DNA of 64,000 nt from Mesodorylaimus sp. YZB2_4 (lineage: Eukaryota > Nematoda > Enoplea > Dorylaimida > Dorylaimidae): assembly GCA_030248295.1 (NCBI GenBank), contig JASANH010001283.1, positions 248,001 through 312,000 on the forward strand, in the 5' to 3' direction. Under the pieces are notes generated by a model that had not been told where the DNA came from, ran no database searches, and saw only the letters and a list, made by a program, of their open reading frames with translations. Positions 54,599-64,000 of the stretch are shown here, piece by piece. A program made the translations under genes and the position numbers. Position 1 is the stretch's first letter. Each line of letters opens with the position of its first letter.

Positions 54599-56429
54599 GG
54601 CGCAGCTGAGTTTACTTTGATAATTTAACTTTGCTCCCAACAAAGGGATTTCGTCAAAGTCCACTCTATTTGAATGCCTGTTATCAGCTTAGACTGATTA
54701 AAAGCCTGTCTTGTGACGCTTTTAAGTCAAACAGTCCCCAAGGACGCGCAGATGTCTCTGCAGGGAAGAACCTAAAGAGTTACGAGCACAAATTAAGTGT
54801 AGGGTACCCGACAATCAGCTTAAAGGAAACGTGACGAGCGAGAGCTTATTTTTTTCGAGTCTTATTGATAGTTGATGGGGTTTTTAAACTGACGGCTTTA
54901 GATTATTCAAAACGGGAGGGCGGCCAGGCGACTGTGTTTGCACTGGCATATCGTCTACGTCAATAGTGAGGAAGTATTTTGCCCAACGTTATCACGTTCT
55001 TCCATGAAATTAATCCTGCAAATTTGTTTTCCATTTTCTTCAGTAGGCTGCAATAACATAACTCTCTTTCAGACGGAGCACTGAAGAATGAATGTCAGAA
55101 TACTGGACAAAGAGCATGATCTGCTATTCAACACCCGCGTATCATAAAGGTAGTGGACCTCGATCTCAATTATTTAGAAGACAAAACTTTCATTTCCTAA
55201 TTATTTTTTTGAATTGCACTAATCATTATCAAGGGTTTCAAACAGACGACTTCTCCGCAGCCGTCCGCGTCGATGGTAAAGAAGTAGCTGCCCCTTTAAA
55301 CACAAGAATTTCGACTTTTTGCACAAATGTTAACGGTCTAGAACGTTAGCCATTTCGACTAAAACGTGATGGCTGAATTTGAATATCAGAGGGTTCTCAA
55401 TATTCCGACATCGATTCTAGAGTCATTAGGCATACGACCACTGCCAACTCGATTTTATGGGAAAATAGGCCCAGGAAGCGTCACTGCTTTTATTTCTGCC
55501 TTGGACAGGCTTGCAACACTGGAAACACTCCAAATGCAGCACAACAGTATAGAGCACAGCATGTCTTTGCTACAGCATATCCAACCAGCAAAATAAAACG
55601 CGTACTGCAAGGGCCATTTTTAATGCTCTTAAAAAAACAAAAGTAAAATTACGAAAAAGAATAGGCTAACAGTTGTATCAAAATCTTACAGCAGCTACAG
55701 CCTGTAGTGACAGACAATGCTGGTTTTCGAAAATTTGAAAGAGGCACGCTGCTGCGTTTTTATGACTGATCATGGTAAATATGAATAGAGCTTTTCAGAG
55801 TCAGCAAAAATTTGAATTTCCGCGGTTACTAAAGTTTGGCTGCTTATGACAATTTGGCACTTGGTGAGCAGATCTGTTTGTTCTATCGATCCAAATGAGT
55901 AATTGAGATTATCGAGGGGGAGTGATATTTGAACATTTATTTCCCCAATGAGACAAAGGCAATTGTTCCTCTAGCTTCCATCGTCAATAACGTTAGATAT
56001 TGAAGTTGATTTTTGTCATGCCAGCCAAAATTTGCATAGATCGCGCTTAGATTCGCTGGATCCTTGTTTCATTGTTATAAGCAGCCGAAGCGGGAATTTC
56101 AAATTCGAAGCATTTGACGCACGCTGAAAAGGTCTATTACGTTCTGGCTGTACTGCGCGCGTTTCCGCCAATTCATCTCATGGCTACATACTTTTGAAAC
56201 AATCATTCTTGAATATTTGAATATTAGATGTAGCTATGGCTTACTTTAGCAGAGGGCAATGAGGAGAAGAGTCAACGTGGTTTAAAATGATTTAGCGGAG
56301 CGCGCAAGGAATTTGAAAAAATTGAACTGTAAATTAGTTTGTTGTGCACACTTCGACAGTGTGCACAGCAAACCCAAATGTGTGCACCCTTACCCAAATG
56401 TGGGTGCGAAAAAAGGCTATTATTTCTAC
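54599..56429. other. Intergenic region
   Basis: No convincing gene. A 76-codon frame at 55366-55596 has no recognisable motif. Confidence 0.35.
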
Positions 56430-57176
56430 AAAAATCTGTTATCAGGCAACAAAAAGGTTAACTCAGCCACCCTACTCTAACCAAATGCAAGGCGAGACGA
56501 GGCTGGCTGGGCTCCCTCGGCGGCGTTTGTACACAAATTTTGACTAAACAGAATTGCTGCACTGTAACTAAAAAAGAGTAACAGGGCGTCACACACCTCA
56601 GCCATTTCATTCAGGCAATAAAGGCCGATGGTCGTTAGTTCTATTGCAGAAGGCTGTACGCGCTGAAGCTGTTGGCATGCTGGCTCCACAGAATCTGATC
56701 TTCCTTTCTAGTGTCCCTGGGTATGTGCTAGACATGCAGTACTCGTGCTGTCACGGCAGATGCAACCTTACTGCAGCAAGTCCTCTCTGTTTCCCAAGTA
56801 GGTTCGAAGTGACAGAAGAAAATCGTATTCTAAAACTACAAACTTCCAAACTCACATACTCTGAAATACGAATAAGTATATTCATGAAGGTACTAGCCTC
56901 TGGTAAAAAACAGAAAAAATAAAATCCCGCAGGGAGTCAACCCCACTACTCCACAATGCACAAAATAATCACAGAAGCATGCACTATGGGTGAGTGTGGG
57001 AGCACCATTGTGAGCCTCGCCCTGAACGTAACATGAACGTAGATATATCACGTCGAGATAAGTATAACCCACTCACGCATGTGCCGCCGAGGGACCCCAG
57101 CCAACCTTGTCCGGCCTTGCATTTGGTTAGACTAGAGTGGCTGGGCTAACCTTTTCGTTGGCTGATAACAGATTTT
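56430..57176. mobile_element. MITE family A, complete copy
   Basis: About 100-bp terminal inverted repeats. The left end AAAATCTGTTATCAGGCAAC, GAGGCTGGCTGGGCTCCCTC is mirrored at the right end by GAGGGACCCCAGCCAACC and GGCTGATAACAGATTTTT. The interior matches 25576-26070 and, inverted, 23682-24292. No transposase. Confidence 0.78.
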
Positions 57177-58052
57177 TCAGAAATGAATAATACCATAGAA
57201 GATAAGACAAGGCGAGCAACATGTCAAGTGTTCGCTTGCCAGCGACTTGCACCAGTGCTTGACCGTCTTAAAACTGCCGTTTTAAATTTTTAGTCATGTC
57301 CACACCTTTGCTTCGCTAATTCCGCGATGGCTGGACGAATCACTTACCCAAGAAAAACTGACACAACCGAATCAATTACGAAATATATTGGACTGCATGC
57401 TAATGACACCATTAAACCAGCAATCAATCAACCAAGTTCGGTGTCAATGCGAGACCCCCAACACCAAACACTTCATCCGCATCAAGTCATCAAGTTTACC
57501 GCAGTTCAGAAATTTCAAAGTTCTTGATTCGAAAAACTGTTTCACTATCAGCTTTTCTCATTATCGTAGGGGCACAGTTGATTGGCCAATTTTGCGCTAG
57601 AAAAAACTCTCTTTCTTTTAATGTAAGTTGAGATGCCACGACCAAAAACAGTTTTTTCTGTGTTAGCCAAGGAAACCGCTTTTTGTCATGGCCATATTTT
57701 TTTCGCAAACACAAAATTTAAGTTAAAACAAGCAGAATTTCTTCACGTACCCTACAACACATTGTCCATGCTGATTCTCCAACTGCCCACTCTCTCCCGT
57801 TATCTATTTAAACCACCTAAAAGAACAGTTTTCGCCATGAAGCAGCCACCGACTCAAAGAAAACTAGATTCAGACTTTTCGATGTGACAAATATTGTAAT
57901 CCGATTTTGGCTATTTTTCGTTTTCTTCCAATGGCATTTACAGTCCATTCCTTCGTGACAGAACTTGGTCTTTTTGTGTTTTTATATCCGAAAAAGAAGT
58001 GTCTTTTAAATTCAAATTTCTGGCTTGTGGTTCCAGCAGCATTTAGGCAAAG

Positions 58053-59854
58053 ATGTCGAAAAAATTCGATTCAATTTTTCTCGCTTTTTTCTTATGCCTT
58101 TTTTTGAAGGTATGACGGGACAAAAAATTTCCGTTCAAACTATTAAAAACTATGGAATATTTTTAGAAAATGCCATATAGTGGTTTGACTGCTTGAATCC
58201 AAAAGGCGATTGCAACACAGGCACCTGCGAGACAAGTGCAAGTTGCTTGACGCAGAGATATGATGAAGGTAGGAAAGTACTTTTACTGTTCTTCCCAGAA
58301 CTATTATAGTATTTCCGAGCTTTTGTAGCAAATTTTATCGTTTTCTTATCCTTGTTTTAGTAATTTATTATTTTCAGGTACCCTAAAAGGTTGCAGCTAC
58401 CTACATTTTGCGGGCAGTCCAAGAAACTGAATTTTTATCAAGCTCAAAAATATATGCAAAGCTGTTTTCACGGCTTTGGGAAAACTAGAAAAGCTGACAC
58501 CCATTGAAAATCAAAGATAAATCTCATTCGTTATACGTCAATTCCTGCTCAAACTGCCTGCTGCATGATCGATTTCTTTTCGCCGTAATCCGAGAAAAGG
58601 CGCCTTACCAGGCTGAAAGTGGCTGGTACAGCCAGAATACCTCGCTCCAATGACGCCAAGTTTGGATATGAACGAATGGGAAGAGAGAGTGGCTGCCACG
58701 GGTGGATGGCATTCGCTGGCACACCCTAGTCTATGCAGCTGGGCTGGTAGGTGACTGGACGAGTAAGACAACTGCAATAGCACGAGACTCACAACCAGCA
58801 GGGGCCAGTTTCACAGTGCGATTCTAATTTTTCACAGAACGAATTAAGGGCACTATTTAGGACAGCAACTTGGGACAACGCTTAGACACCAATTTGGGGC
58901 GCTTCACAATAGCTGTCCTAGAGGTGCCTTACCCGTAGATTTGGGCACGTCCTGAGACAGGTCTCATCTTGTTTCATAATTTAAAAGGATGACTAAGAAA
59001 TTTTAGCAGACCACTAAATTCAACGCGGGAAATGCATACTGTACGTGTAAGCTGGGCACCCATTATTAGTCGAAGTTTGCTGTGCGATTGTATTTGAATA
59101 TTTTTACTGCGTCACGAGGATGCCTTGGCTAAGAAAGGCTGGTCCGCATTATATGAGCTCTGTAAACGTGCCACATTGGGTTTATTTTATAAGGTTTACC
59201 ATGGGTTTTATTATTTGGGAGTCCTCCTTTTATGCACAGAATCTGACCGTCATGTCAGAGGACTGCGTGAACCACATCATTTGTTTTTTCCAAGTCATAG
59301 GTTTGAGTCCACAGAGTTTTGTGTTTTCTGCAGAAGCTTGAAATGTTTTTAACAACATTTCACTAAATTCACTGTCTCTCGCTGTCAGAATACTTTGACC
59401 GGGTGCAAGGAATTCTGACCTGACCCTGACCTTGACCAAACCCTGAAAAATTTTCTGACTTTGACCCTGACTTTGACCAAGGGTCGATCAATCGGGGTTC
59501 TGACAGAATTCTGATCTTGACCTTGAGGTCATATCTAACACTACTGTGTGCACAGAGCTCATCCAAAACATCGCGCGATTCAGGTAAAAATTTTTTGTTG
59601 ACCACCAAAAAAATTAGTGAATTCTTTTCTATTGTGTCACGTAAACTTTTCCCACTGGATCTCTTACCTCACTCTATTTTGTAGGGACTATCAAACAATG
59701 TTTGCCATTCGAGGAAGAAACTGGTTGCAAGCAAGATGCATCAGGATGCAACATGTGCTTTTGCGACAAAGATATGTGCAATAGAGCGAAAAGAAAGAAG
59801 CAGAGCTCAATTTTCGCTCTCATGGCTTTGTTTGTCGCCTTTTTGGACATATAA
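58053..59854 (+). CDS. Ly6/uPAR-like three-finger protein with GPI-type tail, three exons
   Basis: Exons 58053-58109, 58181-58268 and 59685-59854 join in phase (315 nt, 104 aa plus stop). Exon 1 is a signal peptide (MSKKFDSIFLAFFLCLFLK). Exons 2-3 carry ten cysteines in the LU-domain order: FDC, GDC, GTC, ASC, KQC, TGC, SGC, NMC, FC, then the hallmark MCN. A basic stretch and a hydrophobic tail (SSIFALMALFVAFLDI) follow, suggesting GPI attachment. Acceptors are CATATAG|TGG (weak pyrimidine tract) and TTTTGTAG|GG; donors are TTGAAG|GTATGA and GATGAAG|GTAGGA. Homologues modulate ion channels, receptors or septate-junction assembly; the partner here is unknown. The exon structure is my reconstruction. 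Confidence 0.72.
59390..59535. repeat. TGACCT/TGACCC-type imperfect repeat
   Basis: At least twelve TGACC or TGACT words in about 140 bases (CTGACCTGACCCTGACCTTG and similar), inside intron 2 of the Ly6-like gene. The words match the complement of AGGTCA nuclear-receptor half-sites, but a simple-repeat origin is more likely. Confidence 0.6.
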
Positions 59855-61596
59855 CATGCAAATTTCACTAGTAAGGCGTAAATCCTGACTGTGCTGTGAA
59901 GAAGCCGCTAGATGTCTCCCGCCAATCAGACTATTTGACTGGAATCGTGCAGAGATCAGCATGGATTGTTATGATTCAATGGTGGGCTAGACATCGTGTA
60001 TTTAGACTGGTTTCTGGTCTTATACGCAAACTAGATGGTGGCTAGGGACGGTGTAGAGGACTGATTTCTTGAAAGGAGGCTGTGTGTTTGTGCTGAATAT
60101 TCTTGGTTGACCTAGGTTCATGGCGAATAATTTGCTGTTCTAGACGTAAGTATTAATCGTCTTCGCATGGCCCGTCTTCGAGGGCATAATTTCATCTACA
60201 GTGGCTCGACTCTATCAGTACGACGATCGTCCTCTGCTGGAGCCCGCACACCATGGAGTGTCTTCCTGTACCTTTTGGTGAAACGCAACGAAGCTCCATT
60301 GCCACCTAAAGGACTCCGGGCGCCGAGGTCCAAAATTCTGTCTGACTCCAAAATGGTGAAAAACTTTTCGCACTACGATCCGGAGTTGGAGTCTTCAGAT
60401 CGGAGCTTGGAGTCGAGGTGAAACAAGCCCTAGAATGCTGAGTTTTGATGTAGTGAGGTTGTGAATTTCGGAAGAAGGTTTACTTTCATGCTTGCTTTGC
60501 AGAAACATACTGTTGCAGTTGTGGTGACAAATAGGTGGATGATCGTGGGTGGAACACCTTGGAATTAATCCAATGATCGTGAGTAATATTCACGTCTTGT
60601 TCTCCTTCTGAGACTAAGACTAAGTACACTCTAGAATCGATGTCGGAATAGTGAAAAAACAGTATGATATTCAGATTCAGCACCCACGTTTTAGTGGCGG
60701 CGGCCATAATGGTGCGCATCCAGCACCTATGTATGCACGAAAAAGCCCAAATTCTTGATTGCAGGGAAAACATTTGGAAACGAAAATTTGGACTTCTGAA
60801 GTATTGAGATAACGGCTTAAAGTTTTGGCTACCCTAACTGAAACACGAGGCCTGAATCTGACTATCATACTCATTTTTCGACAACCAAATCGATTCTAAA
60901 GTGCACTTCGTCTTCAAGACTGATAACTAGTATTAAAAAACAAAAAAGGGTGAATGCTTTGTAAAAAAAGGAGGCTATAGAAAGCAGTGCCTGATCCTCT
61001 AAAAAATGCAGCAGGAAACGCAGTAATCACATGGCAATAGCTCAGCGCAGATTGGACTATGTTAGGAGTACTGCGTGCTTTCTGCCGCAGACAACGTCTG
61101 ATGCAGCGGCTTTTTGATCTGTTATCTTCAATGCACATCGGTCTGAACTAGAAAATAACGCGCTCCGCTGGCTTTTCTAAGTTTATTGTTATTTTATTTC
61201 TTATTTTGCCGACGCATGCTTGCACCAATCGTCTGGAGACACTGGTAAGGCTTCACCTATGGAGGGGGTTACCTGGAGCTGCGAAGAGTTACCGAAAGGA
61301 GAATAGAAGTTTTAGAAAAATGCAAGATAGAATCGATTTTTATTCTCCATGGATCATTGGATGGCTTTTCAACTTTAAAAAACCAGAAAGCTTGAAGGAC
61401 ACAGAAAACGCTTTGAGATAGTCAACCAAAGAAGATTTTACTGATAACGAAACCATGCACTGATTAGTCGGTCAAGCACTACTAAATCGCGTTTCGATCA
61501 GTCTGTAAATCGATCAGTCTGTAAAAAAACGAGAGCATACGAACAACCGTCAGCAGATCACTTCCATTCTACTTGGCTCCCCCAACATCGTCAGCC
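59855..61596. other. Intergenic region
   Basis: No supported gene or strong repeat seen. It lies between the 3' ends of the plus-strand Ly6-like gene and the minus-strand VWA-like gene. Confidence 0.4.
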
Positions 61597-63098
61597 TTAC
61601 TTCTTGGCTGAAGTGCCAGTGGGACTTCCTTTCTTCGAGCCGGTCGACTTGATCGACGCGCCCGCTTGACCTCCTGCTTTTCCGCCAATTTGGGAAGAAG
61701 AATCTTTCTTCGCCACTTTGGATTCCCTCTCCGACAGATCTGCGGCTGTTCCCCTCTGGGCTCCAGGCGCGGTCCCCATGTACACGGACATGGTTTGGAT
61801 GCTTTCCATTAGTTTCTCGATTTTCTGGTCAGCAGCCTTTTGTTCGGCTTTGCGCTTTTTCATGCCAACAGTCACGCCGATGACGGCGACGACAACGACC
61901 AGAATCAAGCTGACCAATAGTGAGACGCTGATCAAGGTCAGGTTGGCGACGGTTCCCTTCACTTCTTTGACTTTTTTCACCGCTTCCAACCCTTCCGTGT
62001 TTGGTTGAGGCGGAGGCTCAGTCGGGCATGGATCGCACATGAACATGCCGAGGCACTTCTTTAACTGATGAGCATTTTCCATAGGCTCAGTTCCTTTGCG
62101 TTTCACAATGGTCATCGGACCACAAGCTTGAGAGCAGTTTGGTCGCAGTGCTTCCCAAGGCCAATTATCGTCGTAGACACGCTCGCATTCTCCCTCGTCG
62201 CAGCTGACAGCTGGTTTGGATTCGCTGCACGTTTCTTCATCGATGTTCGGGGCCTCGCCGCCCCTCCATGCCTCGAAGATGCACTTGCTTCGCTCCGCGT
62301 CTTCGAAACGGCAGATTGACTTCCATGCGCACAGATCATGTATCATGGCCTGTTTCACTTCGAGAAGTGCCGTAACGATGTTGTCTTTCTCGTCACTTGT
62401 GAAATAGAACACCCTGTCTTCTCGGCCAGCGCATTTTTTCGCCTGAGCATTGCCGGAAAGTCGAGCTTCTTTGATTTTTGCGTTAAGCCCACTTGGAGGA
62501 CGGATTTGTGGAAAGCTAGTGCGTAGATGAGGACGCCCTTCCCACGCATGGCAGCGAGTCTTCTGGCGGTGATGGAGTCGTAGTGATCATTGTATGGATG
62601 CATCACAATGATCACCTTGGCTCGGGTTCGATCTTCGTAGTTGAAAATTTTTTCATCAGCAAGCTGCGAAATGTATGAGTAATCGAAATTCCATAAAATA
62701 AAGTACGGGAAGTTGGTAGGTTGCAGATTTGTGGATGGATTCCATTCGTTGATCGCTTCAGTGATCGCACCTGGATTGCCCGTCAGATTTGTCAGGACTT
62801 TCGAAAACGGCGGAGGCAAGTTTTTGCCGCGATGTACATTGTTGTGGTCGCTTTGGTTCATGACTGGATCAAGCAAAGCGACACGCACCTTCTCGTCGCT
62901 GATTTCAAAGTTTGATGTAAGAAACTCGATGTAGGCTTCACCGAAACCATACTTCGCATTGCTGGTTGCATTCGAGGTAGCGAGAATAGCGATGATGTCA
63001 ATCTCGCCATCGATTTTCTTTTGACAGCTGACAATGGATTGTTCAGCGAACACGATTAACAGCAACGGGATCATCGAGCAGAAGCTGCGTCCAGTCAT
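61597..63098 (-). pseudogene. Type I membrane protein with degenerate VWA-like ectodomain (paralogue 2, apparent frameshift)
   Basis: Starts at ATG 63098 with a signal peptide (SMIPLLLIVFAEQSIVSC). The VWA-like half follows (EIDIIAIL, KVRVALLDPV, AKVIIVMHP, GVLIYALAFHKSVL). Near 62490-62515 the homologous reading changes frame by one base and continues in a second frame as SGLNAKIKEARL, DRVFYFTSD and ICRFEDAERSKC. The Cys-rich part DDNWPWEALRPNC, ACGPMTIVKRKGT and CDPCPTEP follows. A transmembrane helix (LTLISVSLLVSLILVVVVAV) precedes a Lys/Ser/Gly-rich cytoplasmic tail ending GTSAKK. Both frames are open on their own sides of the shift, so it is either a very recent disabling indel or a one-base sequence error. 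If restored it would be about 500 aa. Confidence 0.75.
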
Positions 63099-64000
63099 TT
63101 TCACTCCTGGGCTTCCAAAGTTTCACTGGTTTCTATGAAGGAGATTCTAGTGTACCAATGGACGCCGCTTTGCTCATACGTTGAATCAGCAAGCTTTCGG
63201 ACGAAATCGCATGCCAGTGAACCTGAAGAAAGAATGACGCTATCTAGTTCACATACACGTGTATCAGTGCCCCGCATTGTAATATGCGAAGTTAGACGAC
63301 GCGGTCACAATGCACCACTATCGCCGAGGTTTATGCCAATACTCGCGGCGATAGTGGTGCAGCGGTCAAGTTCTGTTACTAATGGTCGTCATGACACACC
63401 AAGCGACGCACTAAACTAATGGATGTGTAGGCTTAGTAATTATGCAGCTGCTGCCATAGCCAAAAACACTGAAGCCATGCAGCCACATGGCTCACATACT
63501 TTTATTATGGTATCGAGTGATCTGTTCATGTTTCACCGCATCACCAAATGCGCACTCGAGGGTGAAGGGACACATTTTACACGAAATGATTTACTGGCCC
63601 GCGAGTCGAACACTCGCCCGTAGCTGCGAGCCTGGCATGAGAGGCAGACGCCTAACCCGCCAGGCCCAGGCTGGTGGTGGTGATGGTCATCTGTAGGTGG
63701 ACTATGTAGTCTTCAGTCTCTGTATTTTCGCTGGTTGTTTCTTGATACCCTCGGCAGTCAGCTGCTGCTGGCCGTGTACCCCTGTCTATCAGTTAGTTGA
63801 TTAAACCGGTTTTGTTAACAATTTATTCAGTCAACCGCAAAGGACTGGGCTTTTTTTATAAAATTTTAAGAAGACTACTTTGAATTCAAGAAGCAAAAAA
63901 TCAAACATATTCGAAGCTAAAGTCATATGTATGAATGTGTTTTAATGTCAGAAAAGTGAATTTTCGCCGTGTTGTGCAGTAAATAAACTGTTGCTTTGGT
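63099..64000. other. Upstream region of VWA-like paralogue 2
   Basis: Contains an inverted repeat around ACTATCGCCG/CGGCGATAGT (63317-63359) and the tRNA-like segment at 63595-63685. No coding exon is supported. Confidence 0.4.
63595..63685 (-). repeat. tRNA-like element (Met-like anticodon loop), minus strand
   Basis: The minus strand reads GCCTGGCGGGTTAGGCG, then CTGCCTCTCATGCCAGGC (CAU in the loop), a long variable part, and the B box GTGTTCGACTCGCGGGCC. The long variable arm and imperfect anticodon stem suggest a SINE head or tRNA pseudogene and not a working gene. Confidence 0.45.

Overview
This is animal nuclear DNA. The genes are split by GT-AG introns whose 3' sites are typically T-rich and end in CAG or TAG. 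They sit in long AT-rich stretches full of short transposon-like repeats, tRNA-derived SINE fragments and homopolymer runs. Protein content (a Vav oncogene orthologue, an Srx-type seven-helix receptor, a metazoan-style GPI-anchored leishmanolysin, a Ly6-like protein) points to an ecdysozoan invertebrate. A nematode is my best guess because of the Srx-type receptor and T-rich acceptors, but a tardigrade or relative is not excluded.

Layout. (1) 1-1143, minus strand: the 5' part of an intronless gene for a secreted type I membrane protein with a degenerate von Willebrand A-like ectodomain. A full paralogue lies at the other end of the window (61597-63098, minus), broken by an apparent one-base frameshift. 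(2) 2686-15971, plus strand: a complete 20-exon vav gene (CH, acidic tyrosine region, DH, PH, C1, SH3, SH2, SH3; 947 codons plus stop). Intron 8 (about 4 kb) contains an intact intronless class A GPCR gene on the same strand. (3) About 18.86-39.5 kb: a segmental duplication carrying two copies of a four-exon GPI-anchored leishmanolysin-like (M8) metalloprotease gene, both on the minus strand. Copy A (29194-20488) is open throughout (645 aa). Copy B (38909-34335) has accumulated small indels in exon 2. Because the copies are otherwise close, B acts as the 'empty site' for several mobile-element insertions in A. (4) 39.7-41.1 kb: a long inverted-repeat (fold-back) element. (5) 42131-42613: a small secreted cysteine-rich protein. 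(6) 49453-46886, minus: a two-exon Srx-like GPCR. (7) 51748-51957: a short ORF with an MBD-like fold signature. (8) 54511-53951, minus: an intronless ApoD/Blc-type lipocalin. (9) 58053-59854, plus: a three-exon Ly6/uPAR-like GPI-anchored mini-protein.

There are no operons and no shared pathway is evident. Several products act at or outside the cell surface: the two VWA-like membrane proteins, the M8 proteases, the Ly6-like protein, the lipocalin, the Cys-rich secreted protein and two receptors. Vav is the one clear intracellular signalling protein. The most promising undescribed items are the VWA-like/Cys-rich membrane family at both edges, the receptor nested in vav that lacks a DRY motif, and the dated transposon insertions provided by the leishmanolysin duplication.
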